DNA from: a virus
Strand: one strand, 5' to 3'
IMG/VR virus record: IMGVR_UViG_3300014501_000073
Location: 1 to 24,534 of that record
Length of the DNA stretch: 24,534 nucleotides
Position 1 is the stretch's first letter; each line of letters begins with the position of its first letter. The notes below the pieces were generated by a model, which saw nothing but the letters and a program-made list of their open reading frames with translations, was not told where the DNA came from and did no database searches. This document shows, in pieces, positions 15,702 to 22,528 of the stretch. The translations under genes were made by a program, and so were the position numbers.

Positions 15702-16267
15702 GCGGCGACATCGCGCCATATCTCGGCCTGGTCGCGTCGGAGCACGCGAGCCAGCCCAATTTCATCGCCAGCTTGTCGGCGCTCTTGCAGCCGATCGCCG
15801 ACGAGATCGAGGTCCTCGATTCGATGCCGGGGCTGTACGATCTCGACGCCGCCGTGGGCGCGCAGCTCGATACAGTCGGCCTGTGGGTGGGGCTGTCTCG
15901 ATACGTCGAAGTCCCGATCACCGGGGTTTATTTTAGCTTCGATATCTCGGGGCTCGGCTTCGATCAGGGTGTGTGGTTCGGCCCCTATGACGCCGGCGTC
16001 GGTGTGCAACGGCTCGACGACGCCACCTATCGCCTGGCGCTGAATGTCCAGATCGCCGCCGACAACTGGGATGGCACGATCGCCGGCGCCTACGCGGCGC
16101 TGACGCCGCTGCTCGATCCGTACGGCACGACGCTGACGATCACCGGCGACGTGACGCTGATGACGCTCGCCTTCGGCGGGACCGCGCCCCCGCCGATCAT
16201 CAAAGCGCTGTTCACCGGGCAGTACATTTCGCTTCGCCCGGCAGGCGTGCCACAGTCGGGGCCGTAA
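15698..16267 (+). CDS. DUF2612 baseplate protein (tail protein I-like)
   Basis: 189 residues, ATGA overlap with the J-like gene. The pattern FIASLSALLQPIADEIEVLD, DLDAAVGAQLDTVGLWVGLS and a mid-protein FDISGLGFDQGVWFGPYD is diagnostic of DUF2612. The segment YRLALNVQIAADNWDGTIAG is also conserved. It normally lies between the J-like wedge gene and the fibre gene and probably anchors the fibre. Confidence 0.88.
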   Translation: MSGDIAPYLGLVASEHASQPNFIASLSALLQPIADEIEVLDSMPGLYDLDAAVGAQLDTVGLWVGLSRYVEVPITGVYFSFDISGLGFDQGVWFGPYDAGVGVQRLDDATYRLALNVQIAADNWDGTIAGAYAALTPLLDPYGTTLTITGDVTLMTLAFGGTAPPPIIKALFTGQYISLRPAGVPQSGP

Positions 16268-16276
16268 GGAGCGCCA

Positions 16277-17290
16277 ATGCCTATCAACGACTTCCTCCCA
16301 TTCGCCATCGGCGGCGGCGCGAACGTCAGATCGCAGGCGAGTTATGTCGCCGACCCGACGACAGCCGAGGGCTTCGCTACGGGCGTCGCGCTATCGGCAG
16401 ACTGCAACAAGGTCTGGCGTCAATCGAGCTTCGTCAGCGCCGCCGTCGCGGCGTTCATGATGAACGTGCTCGGTATCGATATCAGCGATGACGGCGATCT
16501 CGCCGAATTCACCACCAACCTGACCGACGCGATCATGCAGTGCGTCCGTGGCGGCGACTACGGGGCCGACACTGGCGCGGTCAACGCGCTGGTGGTGACG
16601 CTGAGCCCCGCGCCTACGGCTCTCGTCGTGGGACAGCCGGTGCTGACGAAGGTGGGGAACACCTCGACCGGCGCCGCGACGCTCAACCTGAACGGCTTGG
16701 GCGCGGCGCCGATTACCTACAACGGCGCGGCGCTCGGCGCCGGCGCGCTCGTCGCCGGCCGGCTCTATCTGATGTTCTACGACGGGGCGGCGTTCGAGAT
16801 GGTGTCCGCCCCGAGCGGCGGGAGCGCGTCGCTCCCGACTTTCTTCGCGCAGCATCAGCTCGCGAGCGGCAGTTATGACGCTACGGCCATCATGTCGGCG
16901 ACGCCGACGCAGCGCGCCCTTAATACGTCCGTCGTGAACACGATCGCCGGCGCGTCGCTGTCGGGCAATCAGGTGTTGGGCTTGCCTGACGGCATATATA
17001 ATTGCACGGCGACGACGCCGATCGCAGGCGGAGGGCTAGTTACCGCCTGGAAGTCTTGGGTGCGGAATGCGACGACTGGAGCTTATCTGCTTATTAGTCC
17101 TAACGGTGGCGTGAATAGTGGGGCTAATACCTTTGCGACACTCACCTTTTCGGGCCAGTTCTCATTGAGTGGTTCGCCACCGGTGGATATCTTTACCTAC
17201 GCGACCCAAAACGCGACGGGCGGCGACCCAGTAGGTGCGCCGGTCATCGACGAGATTTACAGCTCGATCCTTCTGCAAAAGGTAGGGTGA
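16277..17290 (+). CDS. Tail fibre / receptor-binding protein
   Basis: 337 residues with a TAAGGAG ribosome site. The N-terminus (FLPFAIGGGANVRSQASYVA) is the standard baseplate-attachment domain of such fibres. A central beta module follows (VLTKVGNTSTGAATLNLNGL, then GRLYLMFYDGAAFEMV). From about residue 210 the DNA changes: more A/T, with tracts such as ATATATAATTG, and TTA/AGT/GGT codons, unlike all neighbours. The C-terminal 125 residues are the likely receptor-binding tip. It would be exchanged by recombination between phages; that is inference from composition. Confidence 0.8.
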   Translation: MPINDFLPFAIGGGANVRSQASYVADPTTAEGFATGVALSADCNKVWRQSSFVSAAVAAFMMNVLGIDISDDGDLAEFTTNLTDAIMQCVRGGDYGADTGAVNALVVTLSPAPTALVVGQPVLTKVGNTSTGAATLNLNGLGAAPITYNGAALGAGALVAGRLYLMFYDGAAFEMVSAPSGGSASLPTFFAQHQLASGSYDATAIMSATPTQRALNTSVVNTIAGASLSGNQVLGLPDGIYNCTATTPIAGGGLVTAWKSWVRNATTGAYLLISPNGGVNSGANTFATLTFSGQFSLSGSPPVDIFTYATQNATGGDPVGAPVIDEIYSSILLQKVG

Positions 17291-17324
17291 CGGCGCCCCT
17301 AAATCGGCATACACCCCTCGCCCT

Positions 17325-17789
17325 ATGAGCGAACGCCGCGAAACGCTGAAGCGTGAGCTCCTAGAGCTGGCGGAGAACATGATGGCCGTTTCGGACAAAT
17401 TCCAAGCCGCGCTGACGGCGATCATCGAAGCCTATGAGACAGAGCTGGGCAGCGTGAATTCGCAGGTCACGGATCTGCAAACGCAGCTCGACGCCGCGAC
17501 GCAGGCCGCCTCCGATGTCGACGACGAGGACACCGCCGCGCTCGTCGCCGCGATGCCGACCTTCGCGGGTACTGGAAGCGTCGCCGGCGCCGGCAGCGTT
17601 GCTTCGACCGGCTCCGTGTCCACTACGGGCAGCGTCGACAATACCGGCTCGGTGGACAACACCGGCTCAGTCGACGAGAGCGGGAGCGTCGCCGGCGCCG
17701 GCAGCGTGACGAACACCGGCAGCACCACGAGCGGCCCGCAGCCGTTCGCGCCGCTGACCGACGCCGCCGGCAACCCCATCGTCACCTAG
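17325..17789 (+). CDS. Coiled-coil protein with GSV hexapeptide-repeat tail
   Basis: 154 residues. Residues 1-65 are helical with a likely coiled coil (LKRELLELAENMMAVSDKF, later LQTQLDAATQAA). Residues 82-135 are nine six-residue repeats of the form x-T-G-S-V-x (TGSVAG, TGSVST, TGSVDN and similar). The end is PQPFAPLTDAAGNPIVT. There is no clear ribosome site before the ATG. It lies between the fibre and lysis genes, so it could be a virion accessory protein, a fibre chaperone or an assembly factor. I do not recognise a named family. Confidence 0.6.
   Translation: MSERRETLKRELLELAENMMAVSDKFQAALTAIIEAYETELGSVNSQVTDLQTQLDAATQAASDVDDEDTAALVAAMPTFAGTGSVAGAGSVASTGSVSTTGSVDNTGSVDNTGSVDESGSVAGAGSVTNTGSTTSGPQPFAPLTDAAGNPIVT
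17568..17730 (+). repeat. Nine 18-base (hexapeptide) coding repeats
   Basis: Tandem 18-base units encode variants of TGSVxx; two adjacent units both encode NTGSVD with only synonymous changes (ACCGGCTCGGTGGAC and ACCGGCTCAGTCGAC), and two GAGSVx units share GCCGGCGCCGGCAGCGT. Unit number may vary among relatives by slippage or recombination. The regular small-residue pattern suggests a beta-solenoid or extended rod. Confidence 0.8.
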
Positions 17790-17810
17790 CAATCCATCTC
17801 GCGTTGAGCC

Positions 17811-18341
17811 ATGGCTAAAGACACCGTGGTGAAGACGGACCCGGACCCGACTGAGAATGTCCGGGCCCTGGTTGTCTCTGGCCTCCAGAGGCAAGACGAT
17901 CTTCGCGGAGCCGAATCCAGGCGCGTTGACGACGCGCTGCGCTGCATCAACGAGACGTTGGTAGCGGCCGCCGCCCACTCTGACGATCTGAGGGTGGCCG
18001 AGGCCAAGCGGATCGACGCTATCCGCGCGGTCGACGTGGCCGCCGTCGCCGTCGCCAATGAGCGCGCCACGGCGCAGGCTACGGTGCTCGCCAATCAGGT
18101 TGCGATCTCCGCCGAGACGCTGCGCGCGCTCGTCGCGGCGACCGCCTCCACGACGGCCCAACAGTTCAGCACGCTCACGACGCAGATCACCGATCGCCTG
18201 GCGCTGCTGGAAAAGAGCCAGAACCGAGGCGAAGGCGCCGGCGGGGGCATGCGCGACCTCTACGGCTGGCTTGTTGGCGTGCTGATGTTCGTTGTCGCCA
18301 GCGGAAGCGTACTCTGGAACATATTCGGGGCGCATCGTTGA
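17811..18341 (+). CDS. Coiled-coil protein with C-terminal membrane anchor
   Basis: 176 residues. Residues about 20-140 form a long helix with heptad character (RRVDDALRCINETLVAAAA, then AEAKRIDAIRAVDVAAVAVA and LVAATASTTAQQFSTLTTQI). Residues about 151-172 form one hydrophobic segment (YGWLVGVLMFVVASGSVLW) followed by a short tail. I recognise the AEAKRIDAIRAVDVAAVAVA type from proteins next to phage lysis genes in Rhizobiales and Burkholderia. No enzymatic motif is visible. It may be a spanin-like or holin-associated membrane protein. The stop overlaps a TTG start of the next small gene. Confidence 0.65.
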   Translation: MAKDTVVKTDPDPTENVRALVVSGLQRQDDLRGAESRRVDDALRCINETLVAAAAHSDDLRVAEAKRIDAIRAVDVAAVAVANERATAQATVLANQVAISAETLRALVAATASTTAQQFSTLTTQITDRLALLEKSQNRGEGAGGGMRDLYGWLVGVLMFVVASGSVLWNIFGAHR

Positions 18342-18496
18342 CGCCGATCGCGTATCTGCTCATCGGCGCCGCGCTCGGCGCCGGCGCCGTCGCTGGCTGG
18401 CTCGTCGCCAAGTGGGATAACCTATCTAAGGGCCCCGAGGTCCGCGAGCGCGCCGAGCGCCGGGGTCGAAGCGTCGGCCGCTCGATCTATGATTGA
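18338..18496 (+). CDS. Small membrane protein, TTG start (holin candidate)
   Basis: 52 residues starting at TTG 18338 inside the previous stop (TTGA). Residues 4-24 are one membrane helix rich in Gly/Ala (PIAYLLIGAALGAGAVAGWL). The rest is strongly basic and polar (EVRERAERRGRSVGRSIYD). This is the layout of small single-TM phage lysis proteins. The TTG start is supported by the same TTGA junction before the endolysin gene. It is too short for many gene finders. Confidence 0.5.
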   Translation: MTPIAYLLIGAALGAGAVAGWLVAKWDNLSKGPEVRERAERRGRSVGRSIYD

Positions 18497-18529
18497 CGGG
18501 GATATCTGAAAGATGGATGTTCGCGCCCC

Positions 18530-18973
18530 ATGACCGCGCTGTGCTCGATCTGGACCTGGATCACCAAGAATCCGATCGTCATCACCCAGGCGATCGCCGC
18601 CGTCTTGACGCTCTCTGCATCCTTCGGTCTTAAGCTCAGTCCGACGACGGCGGCGGAGATCACGACGCTCGGCCAGATGGTCGCCGCCTTCATCGCCCGC
18701 GCGTTCGTCACGCCGAACCCGACTGTCGGCACGCTCATTCAGACGGCGCTCAGCATGACGGCGCCAGCGAATATGCCGGTCCCGAGCGTTCAGGCCCAGG
18801 CAGCCGTAATCACGGCGGCGGCCAAGGCGCCGCTTCCAGACGGAACGCTGAGGCTGACGCCCGCGATGGTAGTACCTCCCTCGCCGCCGGCCATCGCGCC
18901 GCAAAGGACGATGGCTCCCATCGCCGACCCTGCCGCGCCAGCGACAACGACTCTCGGAGGACTGCCCGCATGA
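18530..18973 (+). CDS. Small protein with hydrophobic N-terminus and Pro/Ala-rich tail (holin-like candidate)
   Basis: 147 residues. Residues 16-34 are hydrophobic (VITQAIAAVLTLSASFG) and 40-60 are a helix ending IARAFVTPN, a layout that I have seen in small phage membrane proteins (ending VTPN) beside endolysins. Residues 75-147 are low complexity: Ala/Pro-rich with PPSPPAIAPQ. The function is not established. The stop overlaps the next ATG (ATGA). A 33-base gap separates it from the TTG-started gene. Confidence 0.5.
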   Translation: MTALCSIWTWITKNPIVITQAIAAVLTLSASFGLKLSPTTAAEITTLGQMVAAFIARAFVTPNPTVGTLIQTALSMTAPANMPVPSVQAQAAVITAAAKAPLPDGTLRLTPAMVVPPSPPAIAPQRTMAPIADPAAPATTTLGGLPA

Positions 18974-19245
18974 CGGCTCTCGCCATGATCGCCCACCTTC
19001 TGCTCGGCCTCTTTCACGCGCTGACGCCGGCGCTCGTCTTCGCCCACATTCACGCGCTCTCGGGCGTTAGCGACCATCCCCTGATCGTGGTGATCATCGT
19101 CGTGCTGCTATTCGTGTTCCTACTGCCGCGATGGGGGTACAATCGCGGCTGGTCGACACAGGCTTATGGCGGCTACGGGCCGAGCTTCGGGCTCGGCGGC
19201 CTGCTATTGATCCTGCTTATTCTCTGGCTCCTGGGGATCATTTGA
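18970..19245 (+). CDS. DUF3309-like multi-pass membrane protein (holin candidate)
   Basis: 91 residues with three hydrophobic segments: about 4-25, 38-52 (LIVVIIVVLLFVFLL) and 75-91 (LGGLLLILLILWLLGII). The motif PRWGYNRGW followed by GGYGPSFGLGG between helices two and three matches the DUF3309 layout (PxWPxSRxWGYGPSGGLG) seen in many Rhizobiales proteins. It ends one base from the endolysin TTG (TTTGA), so holin use is plausible by position. It could also be a host-derived membrane protein of unknown role. Confidence 0.55.
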   Translation: MTALAMIAHLLLGLFHALTPALVFAHIHALSGVSDHPLIVVIIVVLLFVFLLPRWGYNRGWSTQAYGGYGPSFGLGGLLLILLILWLLGII

Positions 19246-19895
19246 CCGCCTCCAACTTCCCCGCCGAGCTGGCTGACGTCCTCGTCTTCGAAGGCGGCTT
19301 CGGCGATAACCCCGCCGATCCCGGCGGCGCAACCGACTTCGGGATCACGCTGCCGACGCTTTCGCACTGGCAGGGCTCGCCGGCGACGATCGCGCAGCTT
19401 CAAGCGCTCACCGACGCGCAGAAGCGGGCGATCTATCGCACGCTGTTCTGGAGCGTGATCAGCGGTGATTTTCTGCCGAGTGGCATCGATCTGATGGTGT
19501 TCGACATGGCCGTGAACGGCGGCCCTGGCCGCGCGGCGATGATGCTGCAAGGCTGTCTCGGCGTCGAAGTCGATGGCGATATCGGCCCGCTGACGCTCGC
19601 CGCGGTCAACGCGCTCGGCGGCAATTCCCGCGTCGCGATGATCGACAGCTACGCCGCGCGGCGCGAAGCTTTCTATCGCTTGTTGCCAACCTTCGCGACG
19701 TTCGGCCACGGCTGGCTGGCTCGCGTCAACACTGTCGCGCAGGAGGCGATCGACATCGCCAATGCGCCGCCCCCGTCGCCCGCGTTGTCGCCTCCCCTCG
19801 GCGCGGGCGATACCACCGCCAGCGGCAACACCTTCGTCAACACCGGCTCGATCACGAACGGCATCCAGACGAACGATCAGGGGAACGGCCAATGA
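19242..19895 (+). CDS. Endolysin, glycoside hydrolase family 108 with PG-binding domain
   Basis: 217 residues from TTG 19242, which overlaps the preceding TGA; an upstream in-frame start lies inside the membrane-protein gene. Residues 9-32 carry the GH108 signature (VLVFEGGFGDNPADPGGATD) with catalytic Glu17 predicted. Residues about 75-110 and 100-165 include DLMVFDMAVNGGPGRAAMML and VEVDGDIGPLTLAAVNALGG, a PG_binding_3-type domain. The enzyme cleaves the glycan strands of peptidoglycan. There is no signal peptide, so a holin is required. The C-terminal 35 residues are an unusual Pro/Gly/Asn tail ending NDQGNGQ. Confidence 0.9.
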   Translation: MTASNFPAELADVLVFEGGFGDNPADPGGATDFGITLPTLSHWQGSPATIAQLQALTDAQKRAIYRTLFWSVISGDFLPSGIDLMVFDMAVNGGPGRAAMMLQGCLGVEVDGDIGPLTLAAVNALGGNSRVAMIDSYAARREAFYRLLPTFATFGHGWLARVNTVAQEAIDIANAPPPSPALSPPLGAGDTTASGNTFVNTGSITNGIQTNDQGNGQ

Positions 19896-20302
19896 GGCGT
19901 GTCGGTATCATCGCGGCGTTCGCGCTCGCGCTCGGCGGTTGCGCCGTGACCTCGAGCGCCGTTCAGGTCGACAGCATTAAGGCGATCGACGTCGCCAATA
20001 CCGCCTACGTCGCGGTCGGCAGCGCGTATCTCGCCGTCGAGTCGACGCTGCCGCCGGCGACGAAGGCGACGATCAAGGCCGATCTGGCGAAGGTGATCAA
20101 CTGCACCGGCGCGCCAGGCGCTTACGTCTGTACCGGCTATCTGCAAGCGGCGCGCAACGCGGCGAAGATCGGCGATCAGACGACGCTCGCCGCTCAACTG
20201 ACCCTCGCCACCCAGGTGCTCGCCGAGATCAACGGCCTTATCCATCCGCCGCCGGTCGCCGCGAGCGACCCGATCGGCGACCTGATCCCGGTGAGCACAT
20301 GA
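19892..20302 (+). CDS. Phage lipoprotein (spanin-like candidate)
   Basis: 136 residues, ATGA overlap with the endolysin. A signal peptide with lipobox is clear: basic MRR, hydrophobic VGIIAAFALA, then L-G-G-C with Cys17 as lipid-modified residue. The mature part is Ala-rich and helical (IDVANTAYVAVGSAYLAVES), with two later Cys residues near 73 and 82 and a Pro-rich end. An outer-membrane lipoprotein directly after an endolysin fits an o-spanin/u-spanin-type or lysis-accessory role. No embedded second spanin frame was recognised. Confidence 0.6.
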   Translation: MRRVGIIAAFALALGGCAVTSSAVQVDSIKAIDVANTAYVAVGSAYLAVESTLPPATKATIKADLAKVINCTGAPGAYVCTGYLQAARNAAKIGDQTTLAAQLTLATQVLAEINGLIHPPPVAASDPIGDLIPVST

Positions 20303-20568
20303 TCAACTGGACTAAGATTGCCGCGACGGTGAAGACGATCGCCGGCGACATTGCGGAGGTCGCGCCGCTCGCCGCCGTCGCTGGCCCCGAAGGCGCGGCG
20401 ATCGGCGCGCTGGTCGCCAAGGCGGCGCAGTACACGAGCGCCGTCGTCGACGCCGCCACTGCCGCCGGCGCGGCCGTGACGAGCACTGATCTAGCGACGA
20501 TCACGGCGGCTAACGCCAGCGTCGAGGCGCAGGCCGACGCTTTGAGCGAGAAGATCGCCGAGAGCTAA
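20299..20568 (+). CDS. Small hydrophobic/Ala-rich protein, unknown
   Basis: 89 residues, ATGA overlap with the lipoprotein gene. The protein is amphipathic and Ala-rich (IAEVAPLAAVAGPEGAAIGA) and ends in a charged helix with DALSEKIAES. There is no signal peptide. It may be a late accessory or membrane-interacting protein; I do not recognise a family. It is the last gene before the terminator. Confidence 0.55.
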   Translation: MINWTKIAATVKTIAGDIAEVAPLAAVAGPEGAAIGALVAKAAQYTSAVVDAATAAGAAVTSTDLATITAANASVEAQADALSEKIAES

Positions 20569-20589
20569 AAACTAGAGTAGGTTTGGGTT

Positions 20590-20615
20590 CGCGGTCGCTC
20601 CCCCCGGCGACCGCG
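20590..20615 (+). terminator. Hairpin at end of the late operon
   Basis: A perfect nine-base-pair stem: CGCGGTCGC pairs with GCGACCGCG around an eight-base loop, 22 bases after the last late gene. No T-run follows. It may act with the next terminator or protect the 3' end. Confidence 0.5.
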
Positions 20616-20644
20616 CCCCTAACTTGGCCGAATTCAACTGGCCC

Positions 20645-20683
20645 CCGCCCGCCCGGTCCCAAACGCCTAGCGGGCGGTTTTTT
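20645..20683 (+). terminator. Intrinsic terminator of the late operon
   Basis: CCGCCCGC (20645-20652) pairs perfectly with GCGGGCGG (20670-20677) around a 17-base loop and is followed directly by six T (20678-20683). This is a textbook rho-independent terminator on the plus strand and ends the structural/lysis transcript. Confidence 0.85.
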
Positions 20684-20734
20684 GTCCCTCCAGCCGCGCC
20701 TAGAGCCTGTTCGAATTGGACGACGCTAGATCGC

Positions 20735-20758
20735 TCACGCCGAGCGCTCGCCGCGTGA
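20735..20758. promoter_or_regulatory. Imperfect 24-base palindrome (possible operator)
   Basis: TCACGC, then the ten-base palindrome CGAGCGCTCG, then CC and GCGTGA: outer arms pair with the inner palindrome apart from a two-base bulge. It lies about 80-100 bases before the zinc-finger gene, upstream of a possible promoter. It may bind a regulator. Read directly from sequence; function inferred. Confidence 0.4.
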
Positions 20759-20773
20759 TCGGTATCTCATCAC

Positions 20774-20802
20774 TTTACAGCAGTTAGGGATATCGATAAG
20801 GT
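20774..20802 (+). promoter_or_regulatory. Possible sigma70-like promoter before the zinc-finger gene
   Basis: TTTACA (20774-20779) and TAAGGT (20797-20802) are separated by 17 bases, 34 bases before the ATG. The -35 is good and the -10 weak. A short hairpin GGTGGC-TCC-GCCACC (20800-20814) follows at the start of the predicted transcript. It is after a terminator and before a new gene, so some promoter is expected here. Confidence 0.3.
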
Positions 20803-20835
20803 GGCTCCGCCACCACGGCAAACAGGACAGAGACC

Positions 20836-21171
20836 ATGAAGACGACCCCACTTTCCGAACAGCGCCGCACCTGCCCAGAGTGCGCGAGCGAGTTTACCCC
20901 GACGAACGGCCGGCAGGAGTTTTGCACCGGCGAGCACCGCGAAGCGCACTACGCGCGGCAGGCGAACCGGGGGAAGATTCTCGTCGATCTCGCGCAAGCC
21001 TATCGGCTCGGCAAGCGACAGAGCGGCGAAGTCTCGACGTTCGCCTTTCGCGAGATGTGCTCGCTGCTCGATACCTACAACGCCGAAGATCGCGACGCCG
21101 GCCGGCTTCCAGCCGCCGTCGCCGAGCGCCGCATGAACGCCGGCTGGCGCGCTTGCGACGTCGGCCGATGA
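20836..21171 (+). CDS. Small zinc-finger protein
   Basis: 111 residues, preceded by AGGACAG. Residues 13-34 form a treble-clef-like zinc site: Cys13-x2-Cys16, Cys30 and His34 (CPECASEF, then QEFCTGEHREAHY), as in short phage CPxCGxxF...FC proteins, with His in place of the usual fourth Cys. The rest is helical and basic (AQAYRLGKRQSGE, later AERRMNAGWRACD). The role is likely nucleic-acid or protein binding; I cannot specify it. It is the first gene after the late terminator and probably early or independently transcribed. Confidence 0.6.
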   Translation: MKTTPLSEQRRTCPECASEFTPTNGRQEFCTGEHREAHYARQANRGKILVDLAQAYRLGKRQSGEVSTFAFREMCSLLDTYNAEDRDAGRLPAAVAERRMNAGWRACDVGR

Positions 21172-21506
21172 ACGAGTTTCAAGCTGTCGCGATGCTTCTG
21201 GCCCAGGACGCTCGGCGCAGTCTCGCGGCTTCCCGCCTCGAATCCCTAAAGCGGCCGATAGGAGAGATACGGCTGGATATCGATTTCAACCATCGACGCG
21301 ACGCCAAGCTGCCGAGCGAGGATTACGACTTCCGCGCCCACGGCCTGCACTACAGGGGGCGCGGTGCTCGTTGGGCTGTGTGGCGCGTTCGCTGGAACGG
21401 CGAGGAGTGGAGGCACGTTCGCAAGCTCGCCGGGCCGCTTCTTTACGAGACGGCTCTAGAGCGCCTGACCGAAGAATGTCGACGGTTAGGGTTGGATCGC
21501 GCTTAG
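21168..21506 (+). CDS. Small phage protein, unknown
   Basis: 112 residues, ATG overlapping the preceding TGA (ATGA), so likely in one operon with the zinc-finger gene. The N-terminal half is helical (FQAVAMLLAQDARRSLAAS). The C-terminal half has a Trp-rich region (WAVWRVRWNGEEWRHVRKLA) and ends in an acidic-basic helix. Charge and Trp/Arg content suggest a soluble binding protein. No family is recognised. Confidence 0.5.
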   Translation: MNEFQAVAMLLAQDARRSLAASRLESLKRPIGEIRLDIDFNHRRDAKLPSEDYDFRAHGLHYRGRGARWAVWRVRWNGEEWRHVRKLAGPLLYETALERLTEECRRLGLDRA

Positions 21507-21634
21507 ACGCCTACGCGCTGGAGCCCAGGCGAGGCGCTAGGGCGGTCGCGGACACCGGGTGGGCTAGGATACCGCTCGACGCTCGCGGCCGTGTAGCGGC
21601 TTCCTAGAGGCCCGATGCAGTCTGTGAAACCGTT
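21507..21634. other. Intergenic region between convergent transcripts
   Basis: 128 bases between the ends of the plus-strand and minus-strand operons. I looked for a bidirectional terminator and found only short imperfect stems (for example GCCG and CGGC) and no T-run long enough on either strand. No ORF here has both a plausible start and host-like codons. Confidence 0.5.
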
Positions 21635-21916
21635 TTAGGCGTCGAACGCGCCGAGCAGCTTCATCGCTTCATCGTTAGGAAGAAACGCCAGAAGCTCAGC
21701 CGCCGCGCTGTTTTCCCCTCGTTGGAGCAGCGTCACGGCGCGGGAGCCAATAAGATATCGCAGCGCGTCGCGCTCGACGCTCGGCGGTATAGCGGCAAAC
21801 GCCGTTCGCGCGGCTGCGATATGCGCGATCTCATCGCCTGTGCGCTCCGCGAAGTCCTGCTCCCATGCCGCTTGTAGTTTGTGATCGATATCGCGTCGGC
21901 TCACTTTAGACCCCAC
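21635..21916 (-). CDS. Small helical protein, unknown
   Basis: 93 residues from GTG 21916, preceded on the minus strand by GAGGGG. The protein is all-helical in look (KLQAAWEQDFAERTGDEIAH, later LRYLIGSRAVTLLQRGENSA) and ends LLGAFDA. There is no motif. It is the last gene of the leftward operon, 30 bases after the DUF1367-like gene. Confidence 0.5.
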   Translation of the reverse strand: MGSKVSRRDIDHKLQAAWEQDFAERTGDEIAHIAAARTAFAAIPPSVERDALRYLIGSRAVTLLQRGENSAAAELLAFLPNDEAMKLLGAFDA

Positions 21917-21946
21917 ACATCCCCTCGCACCTCGACAGTGGCACCG

Positions 21947-22528
21947 TCACGTCTTCGGCCCCTCTAACCTACGCGGCCCATCGTAATCCGGCCCGGCGAT
22001 CATCTCCATCGCCTGGCGCTCGAAAGCCTGCCGGCCGATGCCGGGAATGATCTCGACGAGTACGAGCTTCACGAAGTCCTCGAAATAAGTCGAGAATTCG
22101 TCCTCGCCCATTTCCTCGAAAGAGATCGACGCCGGGATCGTGACGATCCGCAGCCGCGAGGCGGCGTCGCGGATATCGGCGGCGAGCGCCGGCGAGACGC
22201 CTTCCATCACCTTCGCGGCCTGGGCGAGCCGAATGATCAGATCCTCGTGGGGGCCGCGCTTCGTTCGAACAGAGATCGTGTAGCCGAGCTTTGCCTTGAT
22301 GATTTTGTGGAGCTTTTCGACTGACGGCGAGCCCTCGACGTTCTCGCGAATGATCGCGAGCATCGCCCAATACAGTCGGTGCTTCCCGACGTTCCTCGGC
22401 ATCGTAACAACAGCGCGCAGGCGCGTATTCGCGGGGAAACGTCGGATCAACTCTCCGTCGAGCGGGGCCTCAGCGACAAGATGCTCACCGACGCGATGGA
22501 CGTAGGTCAGAGCGCGTTCGCGCGCCAT
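21947..22528 (-). CDS. DUF1367/NinB-like phage protein
   Basis: 193 residues. The motif TMPRNVGKHRLYWAMLAIIR near residues 42-61, followed by SPSVEKLHKIIKAKLGY and a C-terminal ISFEEMGEDEFSTYFEDFVK, fits the DUF1367/NinB-like group of lambda-type recombination or replication-accessory proteins. NinB (Orf) is a recombination mediator; DUF1367 has no assigned function. I cannot separate the two with certainty. The start overlaps the preceding gene's stop (ATGA). Confidence 0.7.
   Translation of the reverse strand: MARERALTYVHRVGEHLVAEAPLDGELIRRFPANTRLRAVVTMPRNVGKHRLYWAMLAIIRENVEGSPSVEKLHKIIKAKLGYTISVRTKRGPHEDLIIRLAQAAKVMEGVSPALAADIRDAASRLRIVTIPASISFEEMGEDEFSTYFEDFVKLVLVEIIPGIGRQAFERQAMEMIAGPDYDGPRRLEGPKT

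Noticed and set aside
16277-17290. Diversity-generating retroelement target in the fibre gene
   Set aside because: No reverse transcriptase, no template repeat and no adenine-rich variable repeat pattern seen in the window.
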